From positions 64,501 to 128,500 of the forward strand of contig OZ023191.1 of the NCBI GenBank assembly GCA_963995505.1: a DNA stretch of 64,000 nt, read 5' to 3'. Below the pieces are notes generated by a model that was not told the DNA's origin, made no database searches, and saw nothing but the letters and a program-made list of their open reading frames with translations. The translations under genes were made by a program, and so were the position numbers. Below, one piece after another: positions 44,121 through 56,627 of the stretch (its first letter is position 1; each line of letters opens with the position of its first letter). The stretch comes from Hypericum androsaemum (Eukaryota > Streptophyta > Magnoliopsida > Malpighiales > Hypericaceae).

Positions 44121-44673
44121 ATGGATCAGAATCTTAACCCTAAATTGAAGCCATCAGTAAGATTGATAGGAACTGCCAAGGAGGGTGCCCCTGGTCCTGC
44201 TCTTGGTCATGTTGACATCGGCGTCAGCGACAATGCCTTTCTTTTCAGGGTTTCTTTGCCCGGTATCCGCAAAAACGAATGTAAGTACATAGCTCCCTCT
44301 TATGGTAATGCATTTGGACATCACAACTGGGCGTTGCAGCAAATTTTCTGTAATGCTGAGCTAATATAGATCATCACCGTTGGATGACTGAAACTTTGAT
44401 TCTTTTGCAGCTAACTTGAAGTGTGAGATTCAAAAGGACGGGACTGTAAACATCCACGGAGTTGTTACATCCGAGGGTGAAATTCTGAAAGACTCGTCTA
44501 GTGTATTCCAGATGAGTGTCCAGCAACTGTGTCCAGATGGAGAATTCGGGGTCTCCTTCAAACTACCAGGGCCTGTAGATCCTCGTCTCTTCTCTCCTAT
44601 TTTCCGAGCAGACGGCATCCTGGAAGGTGTCATCCTGAGGCACAAAATAGCTACCACTCTCAACGATGCATGA
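44121..44673 (+). CDS. Small alpha-crystallin-domain protein (ACD 22.3 / IDM2-IDM3-like)
   Basis: Two exons, 44121-44280 and 44411-44673; 140 codons plus stop, in phase. Nearly all of it is one alpha-crystallin domain: KPSVRLIGTAKEGAPGPA, GHVDIGVSDNAFLFRVSLPG, then KCEIQKDGTVNIHGVV and FGVSFKLPGPVDPRLFSPIF, ending GILEGVILRHKIATTLNDA. The GPVDPR and GILEGV motifs are typical of the plant group that includes IDM2/ROS5 and IDM3/LIL, which work with the IDM1 histone acetyltransferase in active DNA demethylation. It also includes the less studied ACD 22.3 proteins. Remembered relatives have a longer N-terminus; here the start codon sits close to the domain. The gene is either a short form or lacks an upstream coding exon I could not find. 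It is not a canonical small heat-shock protein. Confidence 0.85.
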
Positions 44674-45833
44674 GCTCATTCCAGAGCTCGCTGCAAATTG
44701 GAGTCCTCGTAGGATGCTGGATGAATGGTTGGAAGAAGATGGAAGTTTTATCAAGTAGTTATGTGATGCTTATTTTGCAACGCATTCCATTTGCCGGTGG
44801 TGAAGCTCATATTAGGCTAGAATAGATGGTAAGGTTCCTGAATTGTAAGTTAGTGAATGGACCACACTGGAATATCTCCTGACGGTATTGGAATTGGTGT
44901 TGGACGTTAATCCCCTTGGCTTGGAGTCACCTATTTCGTAAGAATATGAAATCGAAGAATATGCATGTATTATGTCGATTGGTAGAACGTTGTTTTAACT
45001 TGCCTCCTGAGGAATTTGACAATGGAATAACTGAATCTCACATGCCATTATTGTGTAATTACACGAGTATATATACAAAATAAGGACTAAACATTAATTA
45101 CAATCTAAGTTACAACTAATACCTAGTTAAGGAAACTAATTAACTTAGTCGTTAGTTCTGGAGTAACGCGCGCTAGCCGTTAGAGTCCGTTGGACTTGCG
45201 CGGGAATGGAGATGGCCGGTGGACTTGAGGACAAGTTCCAACCCAGAGAGAGAATACTTGAACACAGAAAGAACATGATGAACCCAGAGGTTGATTATCA
45301 ACATCTCTTACATCCAATCATAATCTTAAAACCTTCCCTCCTTTATTTTACGTGGAAAGCTGGGGTGTGCAAACGATATTTGGTATATTTTTTGATATTT
45401 CGGAATTAGTAAGTTAGTATTCGGAATATAATTCGGTAAAATTTCTAATTTATCAAAATTTAATTCGGTAGTCATAGTTAATAGGGATAACTTTTTTTAT
45501 TTCAATATTTGAAATTCGGGATGAAGATATACCGTTTGCACACCCTGGGTTCGAACGAATCAGCATAAAGAAAATCCACTTCACCTACATGGAATTTTAG
45601 ATTTGGAATCAAATGTTCAGGTCACCTGTGGTGAAGGAGGATACCTACCATAAAAGAGTTACTAATTAATTTGTATATATTGCGTATAAAATTTATTAGC
45701 AACCGGAAGTGTAGCGCAAATCATACAAAACGTATAAAATGAACTGCCTCGCACCGGAGGAAATTATTTAGATCAAGGAAGAAAAAGGGAAAAGGAGTGG
45801 ATGATTGAAGGAAGCAAATGACAAGTAACGGGG
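44674..45833. other. Convergent spacer between alpha-crystallin and XCP-like genes
   Basis: It contains the 3' ends of both genes. A TATA-like GTATATATACAAAATAAGG at 45067-45085 could be an LTR remnant, but no ends were found. No gene supported. Confidence 0.5.
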
Positions 45834-47100
45834 TCATTTGTTCTTGGTGGGATAAGAAGCCATCTTATTGATCCCGCAGAGGCCTTCTGGCTTGCCGGTG
45901 CTTCTCTTCATCCTGATGAACCCTTTCTCTCCCCATTTGGGTCCCCACGAGTTCTTCACAATGATATAGTCCAGTCCATTTGTGGTGGACGTGGATCCAT
46001 ACCCAACAGCTGCCACCCCGTGATCCAGTTCTGTTCCACAATGTCCATCAAAAACACCCTGCAATTAATTTTGCAATCATCAGTTTGCAAATCAATAATT
46101 ATTAATGAGGAGGAGGAGGAGGAGGAGTTAGTTGTGTGGTGTGGCGTGGCGTGGCGTGGCGTGGCGTGGCTTACCCCGCTGTAAAACTGAAACTCCCGGC
46201 CAGAAGCGTCAATGGCGACGCTGAGAGGCTGGTTCGCGAGCGCTTTCAATAGGCTCTGCTCGTCGTTCTGGGGCACGTCATGGTATCCGCTGATGGTCAC
46301 CATCTCCGCCTCATCCTTTTGACACCCAACAGACACACGCTCATCACAAATTTGTAACGAAATAGAGGACAAGTTATCCAAGGGGAACAAGCAAGTACCT
46401 CTCGCATTTCGCAGGTGCCCTCTTCCATGATATAGGGGTAGTCGTCCTCCTTGTGGAGTCCACCGGTAGAGACGATGTACGAAAATGCGTAGTCCATAAG
46501 GCCGCCATTGCATCCGTTGTTGTAGGTGGTGTCGCAATCGATGAGCTCCTGCTCGGACAGAGATGTCAAGTTCCCTGTAACTATCTGGTTGATTCCTTCC
46601 ACTGCTGCCACTGTAGAAAATGCCCAGCAGCTACCGCACGAGCCTTGGTTCTTGACAGGTGTAACAGCTCCTTTCTTCCTCCAGTCAACGGACTTGGGGG
46701 TGGTCTCGACATCCTTGTAAGTGAAGTGATCGAGTGCGCAATCTTCGCTCGCGGGCCTGAGGTCCGGCTTGAGCCCCAAGTAGTTGTTCTTGAACTCTTC
46801 GTGTGTCAAATCCGCGAAGCCGTTGAGTCCGAGCCAGTAGTTGGTGACCCTCTTGTTGGTCTCGTCGATATGGAACAGGTTGTCCTTGAAGATCTCGAAC
46901 CTCTGCAACTTCTCCTCGATGGTCTCGTATATCTTGCCGTGCTTGGACATCCACTTCTCGAACAGATCGATCAGCTTGTCGGAGGATGCTAAATCATCCG
47001 CAGTGTATCCCACGATCGAGAAATCACGAGCAAATGTTAAAGAGGAAATGGAGAGGGCTAGAACAAGCACAAGAGATAAACGCGAGCAAGAGAGAGCCAT
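45834..47100 (-). CDS. XCP: Papain-like cysteine protease, XCP type
   Basis: Three exons: 47100-46399, 46315-46175, 46058-45834; 355 codons plus stop, in phase, the usual length for XCP. A signal peptide covers about residues 1-24. The propeptide has the ERFNIN-type helix (around [19 protein letters not shown]) and the GNFD-type region as [13 protein letters not shown]. The mature protease begins near PKSVDWR (135-141). Catalytic residues: Gln152 in [10 protein letters not shown], Cys158, His294 in [11 protein letters not shown] and Asn317 in [13 protein letters not shown]. The GCNGG motif is present. There is no granulin domain and no KDEL. DFSIVGY and the ending [10 protein letters not shown] match xylem cysteine peptidases XCP1/XCP2, which break down cell contents in dying tracheary elements. 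The second intron starts with a GCCAC repeat next to the splice donor. Confidence 0.96.
46138..46170 (-). repeat. (GCCAC)n pentamer repeat next to a splice donor
   Basis: Six or so GTGGC units (+ strand) lie immediately downstream of the second intron's GT in the XCP-like gene, so on the coding strand the intron begins GTAAGCCACGCCACGCCAC. Confidence 0.9.
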
Positions 47101-49234
47101 TTTGGTATTATTATTATTATTATTATTAGTGTAGAAAGTAGTGGAGAGATTGATGAGATGAATGGAGGGATACTCGTTCCTTTATATATGTGCGTGTGTG
47201 GATGTTAGTTCTTACATAAATTAAATTTGGTGTTGCTTTCGAGTAAAGTTTGGAGGATTAATCTCTTTACTCGACTCACAGCATCCCGAGTCTTCAAGTT
47301 TAGTTCTTATAGCTGCCTGCCTTTTCATCCAAGCATAATATTTATATGACCTATCTCGAGTACACATTACCCTATACTATACTACATTGACGGTGAATGG
47401 TTAATTATTTCAATTCGCGTATGATTTGGTATTTATTCACTTGGTTTATCCCAAAGCTAGTCATGGTCGGAATGATTCAGAGAGCCTTCAAATTTGGAGA
47501 ATCAATACATCTCCAAAAAAAAAAAGGTCGATTTTATTAATAAGAGTTAGATTCAAATGGTAAATTTTTTTTGTAGGTTTGGAACTAAACAATGTAAAAA
47601 CTATTCGAGATAAAATTCCCTTAAAAGGTCGATTTGGGCCAGAAGCTGTGGGCTAGCGGAGTGGGCGTAAACCCATTTGTCTGTGGTAGTACCTAGGCAC
47701 CCGTCAGGGTCATCACAACCTTACCTGCCTTATGGCCCAATAAAAATAAAATAGCAAAGGCCCGCTGGCCGAATAAACAAGCGAAATAGATTGGAAGCAT
47801 ATTCTTAGAATATTGAAGAATGTTTGTTAAAATTAATTGGTAAATTTAATTTAGTAGATTATATATTTTTGATTAAATAAATTATTAATTTATGATTTAA
47901 ATTTAAATAAAATAATCTAAATTATTTATTTTAAATTAATATATTATATTTCTAAATAAATATTTTGATAAATGACAAATGGTTAACTTATTGAATATAT
48001 TAATTTCTTATATTTGGCCGGAGATAAGAATAAGAATAAAAATAATAAGATGATGTAAATATTTATTACAACATGTTAAAAGAATACTGCATTATCATTT
48101 ATTCTAATTTTCATAATTATATCTAACTAAGAGCAATTTGATCTATTAATGTATGTATCTGCAGTGATCCTTGATCTTGACTAGTTTCAAATTATCGATT
48201 CTTTGGTAATTCAATTTTCTAAAAACAGTTTTTGCTTTGAATTTTGCCAAAAACTTTCTTCAAGTGAATACTCTATAGAAACAATAACAAATTTATTTTT
48301 CTTTCTTTTTTCAAATAAAATAAGAAGTTAGATCCAATTCGGATATTGGAAAGCTTGTCAAATACAATATAAGATTTTTCCTTCGATTTTTTCTAATCGA
48401 ACTTCTCATTGTGTCATTATACCCTAAGTAATAGAAAGAATTACAATTCCTATTCCGTCTAAAATTCTAGGAATTTTATTATAGTTAGAATATCACCTAA
48501 TTGATTAGTTAGCATGAATGATAAATTTTTGGCAAACCTTGTGAAAATTGCATCTTTTCAGGATTTCAAATTACCATATTTATGAAGGCACATCGTAGCA
48601 AAATAAAATATTTATATTAGTTAGATATTATTTTGATTTTAAAAATCAAAATAATTATCCAACAAACAGACTATTGATATTAGGAACTAACTCAAAACTA
48701 CTTTTAAATTCTGTGCAAAAGAAATATCCTAATATTTTAAGTAGCATTTATGAGAAAATCTAATAATATTTGTTTAGTAAAATAGTTGATTGACAGAAAT
48801 TAAATAATTTTTTAACTTTAATAAAATAGAATCTTGTTTTTTTCAAGAAATTAATTAGCAAAATATAATATTTATTAAAGTTAAAAAATTATTTAATTTC
48901 TGTCGATCAAAATAAATCACAGAAGAACATAAACTATTCATAAACTACCATCTAATAATAGATTACAATTTACTAATTTTACCTAACATGTAGAATCCCA
49001 ATCTATTTCCAATCTACCCAAAAGAATCATAAAATTTCACCAAAGGGGGCCAATACTTGCAAGGGAAAAGAAGGTAGAGGCTGAAAGAGATAAATAAATG
49101 CAGGAAGAGTTTTTTTTTTTAGAATGCACGAAGAGTTGGGGATTTGAATATTCGAGGTGCACTTATAATTATACTATTCTGTACATTGATGTACTAAATT
49201 GACTAATTAATATTCAATTCAATAGAATTTGTAA
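47101..49234. other. XCP upstream region and AT-rich spacer
   Basis: An (ATT)n run at about 47107-47127 lies in the XCP leader, with a TATA-like TATATAAAGG on the minus strand near 47180. The rest is strongly AT-rich without a supported gene, apart from a hairpin at 48786-48910. Confidence 0.55.
48786..48910. repeat. 40-bp inverted repeat (hairpin), 39/40 match
   Basis: The arms 48786-48825 (starts TTGATTGACAGAAATTAAAT) and 48871-48910 (ends ATTTAATTTCTGTCGATCAA) are inverted copies with one mismatch and a 45-bp loop. No target duplication is obvious. It could be a small foldback element or a source of small RNA. Confidence 0.88.
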
Positions 49235-51366
49235 ATGATACTAAGCTTAAATGATGCTGATGATACATTGCTGTTTGGTAAAGCCGGTGTCCGTGAAGCT
49301 ACTAAGCTTAAAGAGCTGCTTGTGAAGTTTTCTAACGCTTCTGGTCAGGAGATAAATTTTGATAAATCAAGTATTTGTTTTGCCAAATGGGAGAGTGCTC
49401 CCAACATGCAGGCAATTTCAGAGATTTTGGAGATGAAGCTAATGAAAGCGGATGATAAGTACTTGAGTTTACCATCCTTCTGGGGTAGATCCAAAAGAGA
49501 CGCCTTGAACTTCATCTTGGAAAGGATGATTAGCAGAACTACGAGTTGGAAACAGAAGCTCCTTTCCACTGCGGGAAGGGAAGTACTTATTAAGGCTGTT
49601 CTTTTAGCTATACCGTGCTACACTATGCAATGCTTGATATTTCTCTCTACTTTCATCACTAAGCTTAATGGTTTGATTTCCAGGTTTTGGTGGTCAGGTG
49701 ATGTTAGTGTGAATAAAATACATTGGCGTAGTTGGAGCAAGCTTTCTGTTTCTAAAAATTCTGGCGGTTTAAGTTTTAAGGACCTAAAGGTCTTTAATAC
49801 TGCTTTGCTTGCCAAACAGGTTTGGAGACTCCATTCCAATCAGGATTCTATTTGCTTCAGGGTTTTGAAGGGTCTGTACTTTCCTAGTGGTGAGTTACTG
49901 AGTGCCAGTAAGGGCTCTAGACCATCTTGGGTTTGGAACAGCCTTCTTGCTGGACAAGCTGCTATTAAGGATGATATCTTGGTAAGGATTGGTAATGGTC
50001 TTACCACTAGTATTTGGAATGATCCGTGGATTCCAGGAGTGCCCGGGTTTAAACAAAGTCCCAGGAGAGTGGTTCATTGGGATGTTTCCTCGGTTGCTGA
50101 TCTAATCTGTTTGTCTACTGGTAGTTGGAAAACTGATTTGTTGCTTGATCTGTTCTCCCCAGAGGAGCGAACTGCAATTAGTAAGATCCTAGTTTGTCGT
50201 GCAGGAACTCCTGATAAAGCTATATGGCACCATTCTACTGATCACTCTTTTACTGTTAAAAAATGCTATCAGATTTTTAAAGCTCAGGCTGATCTTCGTG
50301 TCCCTGTAGCTGCCACTAATCCTAACTTCTCTCTTGTTGGTGCAGGTTTTTGGCGTAAGTTGTGATTGGTGGCTGCTCAACCAAAGGTCTTACATTTTGT
50401 TTGGAGAGCTGCTCAAAATTGTCTTCCAACAGCTGCGAATTTGCACTGGAGAAACTTAAATCCTTCTCCACTTTACAAACTTTGTTGTTTGGCGGATGAA
50501 TCTGTCGAACATCTCCTGTTTGAATGCTCTTATATCTGGGCGGCTTGGTTTGGCAGCCCCTTTGGCCTTTTGTTCGATCCCTTTGTGCATTTCAGTTTTA
50601 CGGGTTAGTTGAATACTTTGTTTGATGTTTCTCCCTCAGCTTCGAATAGGAGAATGTTGTCTTTTGCTATGCATATGTGTTGGTCTATTTGGTTATCTAG
50701 GAACAAGTTTATTTTTGATGATCTTGAACCTGATCCTCGAGGTATTGTTATTCAAGCCTCTTACTTTTGTGATGAAACTTTGCAGAATTTAGGTTCTATA
50801 AGGCACGTCGCTTTGGGTCTCAACTCTACTACAACTTCTTGGACTGCTCCGGACCTCGGAACCTTGAAGTTCAACTGTGATGCATCCTGGTTCGAAGATT
50901 CATCTTCCTCGGGTATTGCATCTGTTGTTAGAAACTCGAATGGCCTTCTTCTTGAAGGTCAGGCTTCGCGAATAGCAGCTTCCTCTCCACTAGAAGCTAA
51001 AATTCTTGCCCTTCAAGCTACTATCAGGCTTATCCAACTTCGCTTTGATCAAGTGGCAACGACGATCGATACTGATTGTCGGCTAGCATACATCTTCTTG
51101 ACGGAACCTCACCCTCACGTCCCTTGGCAACTCGAGATGCTAATCCTGGATCTCCGAGAAGATTTGTGCTTGCTCCCGCTTTGTACTCTTAACCTTATTA
51201 GCCGTCTGCAAAATCATGTTGCTGATTGGATTTGCAAGAATTGTAGACTTGGTACTTTACTTGAGGACTGGCTTAGCATCCATCCACTTGAGCTTGATGC
51301 TCTTTTGTATTCTGACTTTCCAACCTAGGTCGTTTTAATACTACGAGGTTTTTTCTCAAAAAAAAA
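49235..51366 (+). mobile_element. 5'-truncated LINE: end of reverse transcriptase, zf-RVT and RNase H
   Basis: One frame runs 49235-51328 and is broken only by a TGA at 50363 and a TAG at 50606. It begins at the RT catalytic motif in the form DADDTLLF (normally YADD). It continues through the thumb (FDKSSICF, STAGREVLIKAV, FWWSGD, GGLSFKDLKVFN), then a zf-RVT block (HFVWRAAQNCLPT, ECSYIWAAWF). The RNase H domain (LKFNCDASWF, SPLEAKILALQA, TIDTDCRLAY, NHVADWICKN) follows. About 30 bp after the last stop there is an A tract (51357-51366). The endonuclease and most of the RT are missing. No target duplication was found. Non-autonomous and inactive. Confidence 0.9.
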
Positions 51367-52079
51367 GTAGGCTTCTGTTTGGCCTGCTCCTCGTCTTTTA
51401 CCTATATTTAGGTTTATAGGTTATAGTCCCCTGCCAATTTGCATATATAAAAAGCGCATCCTCTAAAATTTTTTTAGTTTACGCGTCTTCTAAGCGTTTA
51501 CTTGTAATTTAATATCTAAAAATAGTTATTAGTACATATTTTTGATCAAATACCAAAATTTTAATCAATAGCAACTAGCTAAGTTCAATTAATGTAACCA
51601 AATAAGAAAAAATTTAGTCCCCTGCCTAAATTGTTGCAATACAGAAGTCTACAATAATGGGTGTGGAAAAAACTAACATGGGTTGTAATTAGAAATTGAT
51701 GTGTGGTGGGGTGGGGTTGCCTCTGTTAGATGAAGAGTGTTGAGAGCAGGTCGGTGGTGTCAGGTCCTTGAGAATGCTACACATTTATTGTTGGATTTCA
51801 TTCACCGGTCACTCTTCCTTTCTTTCTATGCCCAGGTACCCATATCAACTGTCCTATCTTCATCTTTCCAATTAAAGTAATCATAAATGTATTATTTATA
51901 CTTTAAATAAAGTAATCATCTTCTTTCAAATAAGTTAATTTTTATCTATGGTAATCTTTTCCTACAAATACAATTAGAGCTGTGTGAGTCCATTGTCGAA
52001 AAACAAGATTGAACATGTCATTGCTCAGTTTTGGGGGAAAAGAGAGAAATTGCAATAACAACATCATTGTTGCATTGCA
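51367..52079. other. AT-rich spacer between LINE fragments
   Basis: No gene or element end recognised. Confidence 0.5.
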
Positions 52080-52520
52080 GGAAATCATTTGGGCCTAATC
52101 ATAGAAGGTCAAAATAATGGTCGAGTAGCGTCTTCTCCTCTAGAGGTAGAGCTCTTTGCTATTGAACTCGTTTTATCTACAATTGGACGAAAATTCTAAG
52201 CTATTCTGTCGATGATCGAGACTGACTGCTTCTTAGCTTACTCCTTTGTAAATGTTCTAATAGCTTGTGTTCACTGGCAAGTTGAAGACCTTGTTACTCG
52301 CATTCGTGGGTTGCTGGAGGATTTACCAAATTGTTCGCTACAATTTATTCCCAGGCTACTTAACCATGTGGCCGATTGGTTTAGTAAGCAGTGTAGATTG
52401 GATATGCTCCCGGGGGATTGGTCTATAGTTCATCCGATGAACTTGATGTATTGCTATTTACAGATTTCTGCACTTAGGAGTCTGTTTTATCTTAATATAT
52501 GTGTTTGCCCCTAAAAAAAG
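52080..52520 (+). mobile_element. LINE 3' fragment (RNase H end)
   Basis: Reads HLGLIIEGQNNGRVASSPLE then, after a frame break near 52198, MIETDCFLAYSFVN, ending LLNHVADWFSKQCRLDMLPG, and finishes in a short A tract at 52513-52519. It is related to, but different from, the RNase H of the element at 49235. It is a decayed tail fragment. Confidence 0.8.
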
Positions 52521-52666
52521 AAATAACATCATAATCTTTAACAACAAAAAACAACATCATCTTCTTATGCATCATATCAATCGAGGATGGGTTGGATGGG
52601 TTTAGCCCTATATTAGCCCTGCTCTTATTATTATTATATGAAAAAATGGAGAAATGTTGACGAGGA

Positions 52667-54246
52667 CTAGAGTGCAAGCCGCTGCTGATCTTTGAGGGTG
52701 CAAGAGAGCGGACCTTCCTATCAACTACCTTGGTTTGCCTTTGGGAGATAACATGAAATGTGTTAAGGGTGGAGACCCGTGATTAATGCTCTTGACCAGC
52801 GACTTGCTCTATGGAAAGGAGGATTGCTTTCCTTAGACGGAAGGCTTACTTTGGTGAGAGCTGTGCTATCATCATTTCCTAGTTATTATATGTCTGTTTT
52901 CAAGGTTCCTAAGACTATTTGTCAGGAGATTGAACAAAAAATGAGAAATTTTCTTTGGTCTGGTAACTCAGAGAAAAACAGGGGCTCCTTGGTGCGATGG
53001 GATTTTGTTAGGAAGTCAAAGTCTTTCGGTGGTCTCGGAGTTGAGGATCTGCTGATCAAGAATAAAACTATGTTGATCAAATGGTGTTGGAGATTCGTTG
53101 CAAACATAGATTCATCATGTTCTTCCAACTTGGACATACCTATCACAAGGAACAATCAAGGTATTTGGGTTGGAATTGTGGCGACTATGAATGAGGATTC
53201 AGCCTTAAACGATGCTTTCCTTTCTGGAATCCAAGTAGCTATGGGAGATGGCAGAAGATTGTTCTTTTGGACTGATCCTTGGATTGGTGCTCCTATAAAG
53301 AACCCAATTTGAGAGACTTTTCTCTGTCTATGCAAACCAGTCTGCAAATATCAGCGAGTGGAAGTTGGTTGGATGGTGTTTGGAGCTGGAATCTAAGCTG
53401 GAGAAGGGAGCTCTTCGCTTGGGAGGAAGAACATGTAGGTATTTTATTGTCTCTGCTCGCTACATCTCGTATGCACGCTGGAAGAAAGGATTCTATTAGT
53501 TGGTATACCAACTTGGCTGCTGATTTCTCGATCAAGGAGTTGCGTAAGCTGTATTACAGAAACACCATCTCTATCAATTCCACAATCAGCGAATTGGGAC
53601 AAGTCTGGTCTGGAAGGAGTCCTACAAAGATTGAATGCTTTCTGTGGATTGCTATTCAAGGGAGAATCAGAACACAAGATATTTTAATCCGAAATGGTAG
53701 CCTTGATGTCTGAGATTCGTTGTGTCCTCTTTGTTGGAGGAAGGATGAAATTTACAATCATTTGTTACTACACTGCAAGTTTTTAACCCATATCTGAAAC
53801 TTTTTTGTCAGGCTTATTGGCAAGAAGTAGTCTAATTTTTTGCGTATAGACTCTACTAAGTCTATTTGGGACGGTTTAGTTGGGAATGGGCCAATCAAGA
53901 AGATTTGGCGAGTGTTCTTTAGGGCTATTTTATGAGGTATTTGGCGCCACAGGAACAAAATAGTGTTCGAGGAAGGAAAAGCGAGTAGGGAGGGCTGATA
54001 AACTCGATTATCCACCACGGATAAGAATGACTAATATGGGTGAACTATCTAGATGGAATTAGCAATCAATATTTACTTCTTTACTTGGAGTTATTGGCTG
54101 TAATGTGAAGCGTTCTGTACTTTGGTTAGATTTTGACTGCAATTGTCTTTGGTTAATTGCAATTGAAATGTTCCATTGATTTTTGTAACTGACGGTTAGG
54201 GCTTTGAGCGTTTATATATACACACAATTCAATTTTCCAAAAAAGA
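52667..54246 (+). mobile_element. 5'-truncated LINE with 17-bp target duplication
   Basis: It starts within the RT thumb (NYLGLPLGDNMK, ALDQRLALWKGG, GRLTLVRAVLSS, FLWSGNSEKNRGSLVRWDFV, FFWTDPWIGAP) and continues in several broken frames through zf-RVT-like sequence to a short A-rich tail. AGAAATGTTGACGAGGA occurs at 52650-52666 and 54247-54263, a perfect 17-bp target duplication. Many stops and frame changes; inactive. Confidence 0.9.
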
Positions 54247-54263
54247 AGAAATGTTGACGAGGA

Positions 54264-56627
54264 AAGGAATGCAGGGAAATCAGAGCTAGATCCTCTATAG
54301 AATAATAGAATACCAAAATCAGAAACGCAGAATAAGAGATCGATCAAAGTTGAGATAGGTGAAAACTTAATAGCACAGACAAGAAAGAGAGATAGCAATT
54401 AATTAATAGGGGATGGTGCTAGGCTTATATCTATGCATGTAAAGGGTACGTAGTAAGTATTACTTAAGCCATAAAATTTCCGAATCCCAGTCTTCTCTGT
54501 AATGTTGTTTTTTTTCTTAGGGCTTGATATAAGATCCGTTTGGATCTCGATATTTTTTTTGTGATTGCAGGTAAATTTTTTTATCTCAGTTAAATTCGTT
54601 CGATCTGGTTCTCATTTGTGTGCATCTCGTATTCATTCAAATGCCCACGAGGCTGCATCTATGACGTATCTTCGTGGCTATTAGACGTTGTTTGTCTCGC
54701 CAGAATTTCGCTTTGGTCGCTAGCTTTTATGACTTTTCGACCGCCCATCCCTTTCACCCTTGTCACTCTGCTGACTTTGGTTGGTATTCTCTTTCTTTGT
54801 CTATGCATTGTATATTTTTATTTTGTAATCCATTGCTTTAATGTTAGGTCTCGCGGCACATTTCAAAAAAAAATCTTCTCTTTTCTTCCTAATTGTGCAT
54901 ATCATCCTTGCGCAGGGTCAATTCTAATCTTTTTTGTATCATTCCAATTTTATCAGATGTCGCCAAAAAGGACCGTGTTTTCTTCTTAAAATCTCATTAT
55001 TCTTTAACAAAGGTCGCCCTTTATTTTTTTAATAAAAAAAATCTCCGTTCGGCAGATATTTTAACGTGCAACAATTTTTCGTAAACATAAGTAGTCAGAT
55101 TTGAAACCGTTTGATTATATATAGTATATAAGAGGTTTTTTTTAATAAGATAACACAAAATCTATATTAAATAACAAAATACAAATAAAAATATATATAA
55201 ATATTGAACGAAGAAGCTAAAATGGTACACGAAACTAAACCTGAAACTAAACCTGAAACTAAACCTAACAGTGACATGCTTAAAGATTTAAATATAATAG
55301 TAGGTTGGTACCGATTCCCTAGGACAGGAGGGTGTAGTGGATCTTTTACTTGGGGCAGTAACTCAAGATCTCCGAGCTTTTCAGTACAATCTATGTAAAT
55401 ATATAAATTATTATTATTTATTGTCCCTCAAAAAAATTATTATTATTTATTAGTACAATGCATTATTATTGGCGTAGTGGCACCAGTAACAGATAGCTAG
55501 CTAGGAACAGCTACTCGCGCGTAATGAGTTCATTATCTGATCATAATTACACACACGTGCAACGCCGACTTCCTCAAACCCCCCCTCCTCTCTAGAAATG
55601 ATAATTTTTTTTAATGAAATTATATTCTGATTTTGGATTAACTAGAATATAAAGACTCTCTGTTACAACAACCTCGGATTGATCGTGTGACTAATGCATT
55701 ATTAGGATTGGGTTAGAAAGATTGGTGGACTAGACTTAGGGGCAATGGAATGAAAAAGAAAATTTAATGATAACGTTTCAAGAAGAAAAGTTGTAACTCG
55801 ACGACGGATTAGTGAATATGAAGCACCACAAAAGGAGTATGATTGACAAAACATTACTTCATTTATTTTTTAGAGGAATAACAATACTTCAGTTATTGTA
55901 AGGACGAATTGGGACATCGGCTCAAACTAGGGATATTAAACATTATTTAAATTGCAAGGACGAAGCAGGCTTTTGGGAAAATATGAAAAGGAAACAGCTC
56001 ATAGGATGCATAATATGAAAATCTTGGATGATACTGAAAGGGCAAATATAAAATTAGACTGGTAATGCAGAATCAGGTGAGGATGAGAATGAGAGTTAGC
56101 CCAGGCCTCCTCTTTTTATTTTTTTAATTCTTGTCATCTGAGATCAAATTTGTTGGTAATATTTATCAAATAAAAAACATTTGATCTAAAGATCAATATT
56201 CGTCGGTCCTATAAACATTTGTTGGTTATTTATTTTCGAGAATTGGGAACGTACAAACAAGAAACAAACAAAGTAACTCGTTTCTCTAAACATGCTCACA
56301 CACGCACGCATAAACCTAACCTAACCTAACCTTTAACAGGTGGTCATTTAATGAACCCGTACCTTTTTCTCTCTCAAAAAATAATAACCAAATCTCTGAA
56401 TTCTCCTTCGTTTTCAGTGCTCCCATCCATCCCCAATAGCTATTATATTAGCTGATGACACCTACCTTCCCTTCCATTCCATTCCCTTCCTTTCCTACAT
56501 ATATTACTCTCGTAATTCTTCTAATTCTCCTAAACCCTAGTAAACCCCAAGGTTTAAAACCCATTTCTCCTCGTCCTCTTCTTCTCAACTTGCCACCTCT
56601 GCTGCTTTTCTCCTCTGGGGAAGGAAG
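54264..56627. other. Upstream region of the CUC3-like gene
   Basis: No gene is supported. At 55228-55266 there are three GAAACTAAACCT units. A telobox-like AAACCCTAG lies at about 56533-56541 and a TATA-like CATATATTAC near 56497, so the promoter and leader of the NAC gene are probably at 56400-56627. Confidence 0.5.
55228..55266 (+). repeat. Three GAAACTAAACCT units
   Basis: Short 12-bp tandem repeat inside a 64-codon open frame (would read ETKP three times). No sign that the frame is a gene. Confidence 0.75.

Noticed and set aside
55204..55398. 64-codon frame with three ETKP units
   Set aside because: It is explained by a short tandem repeat; it lacks splice or promoter evidence and a recognisable domain.
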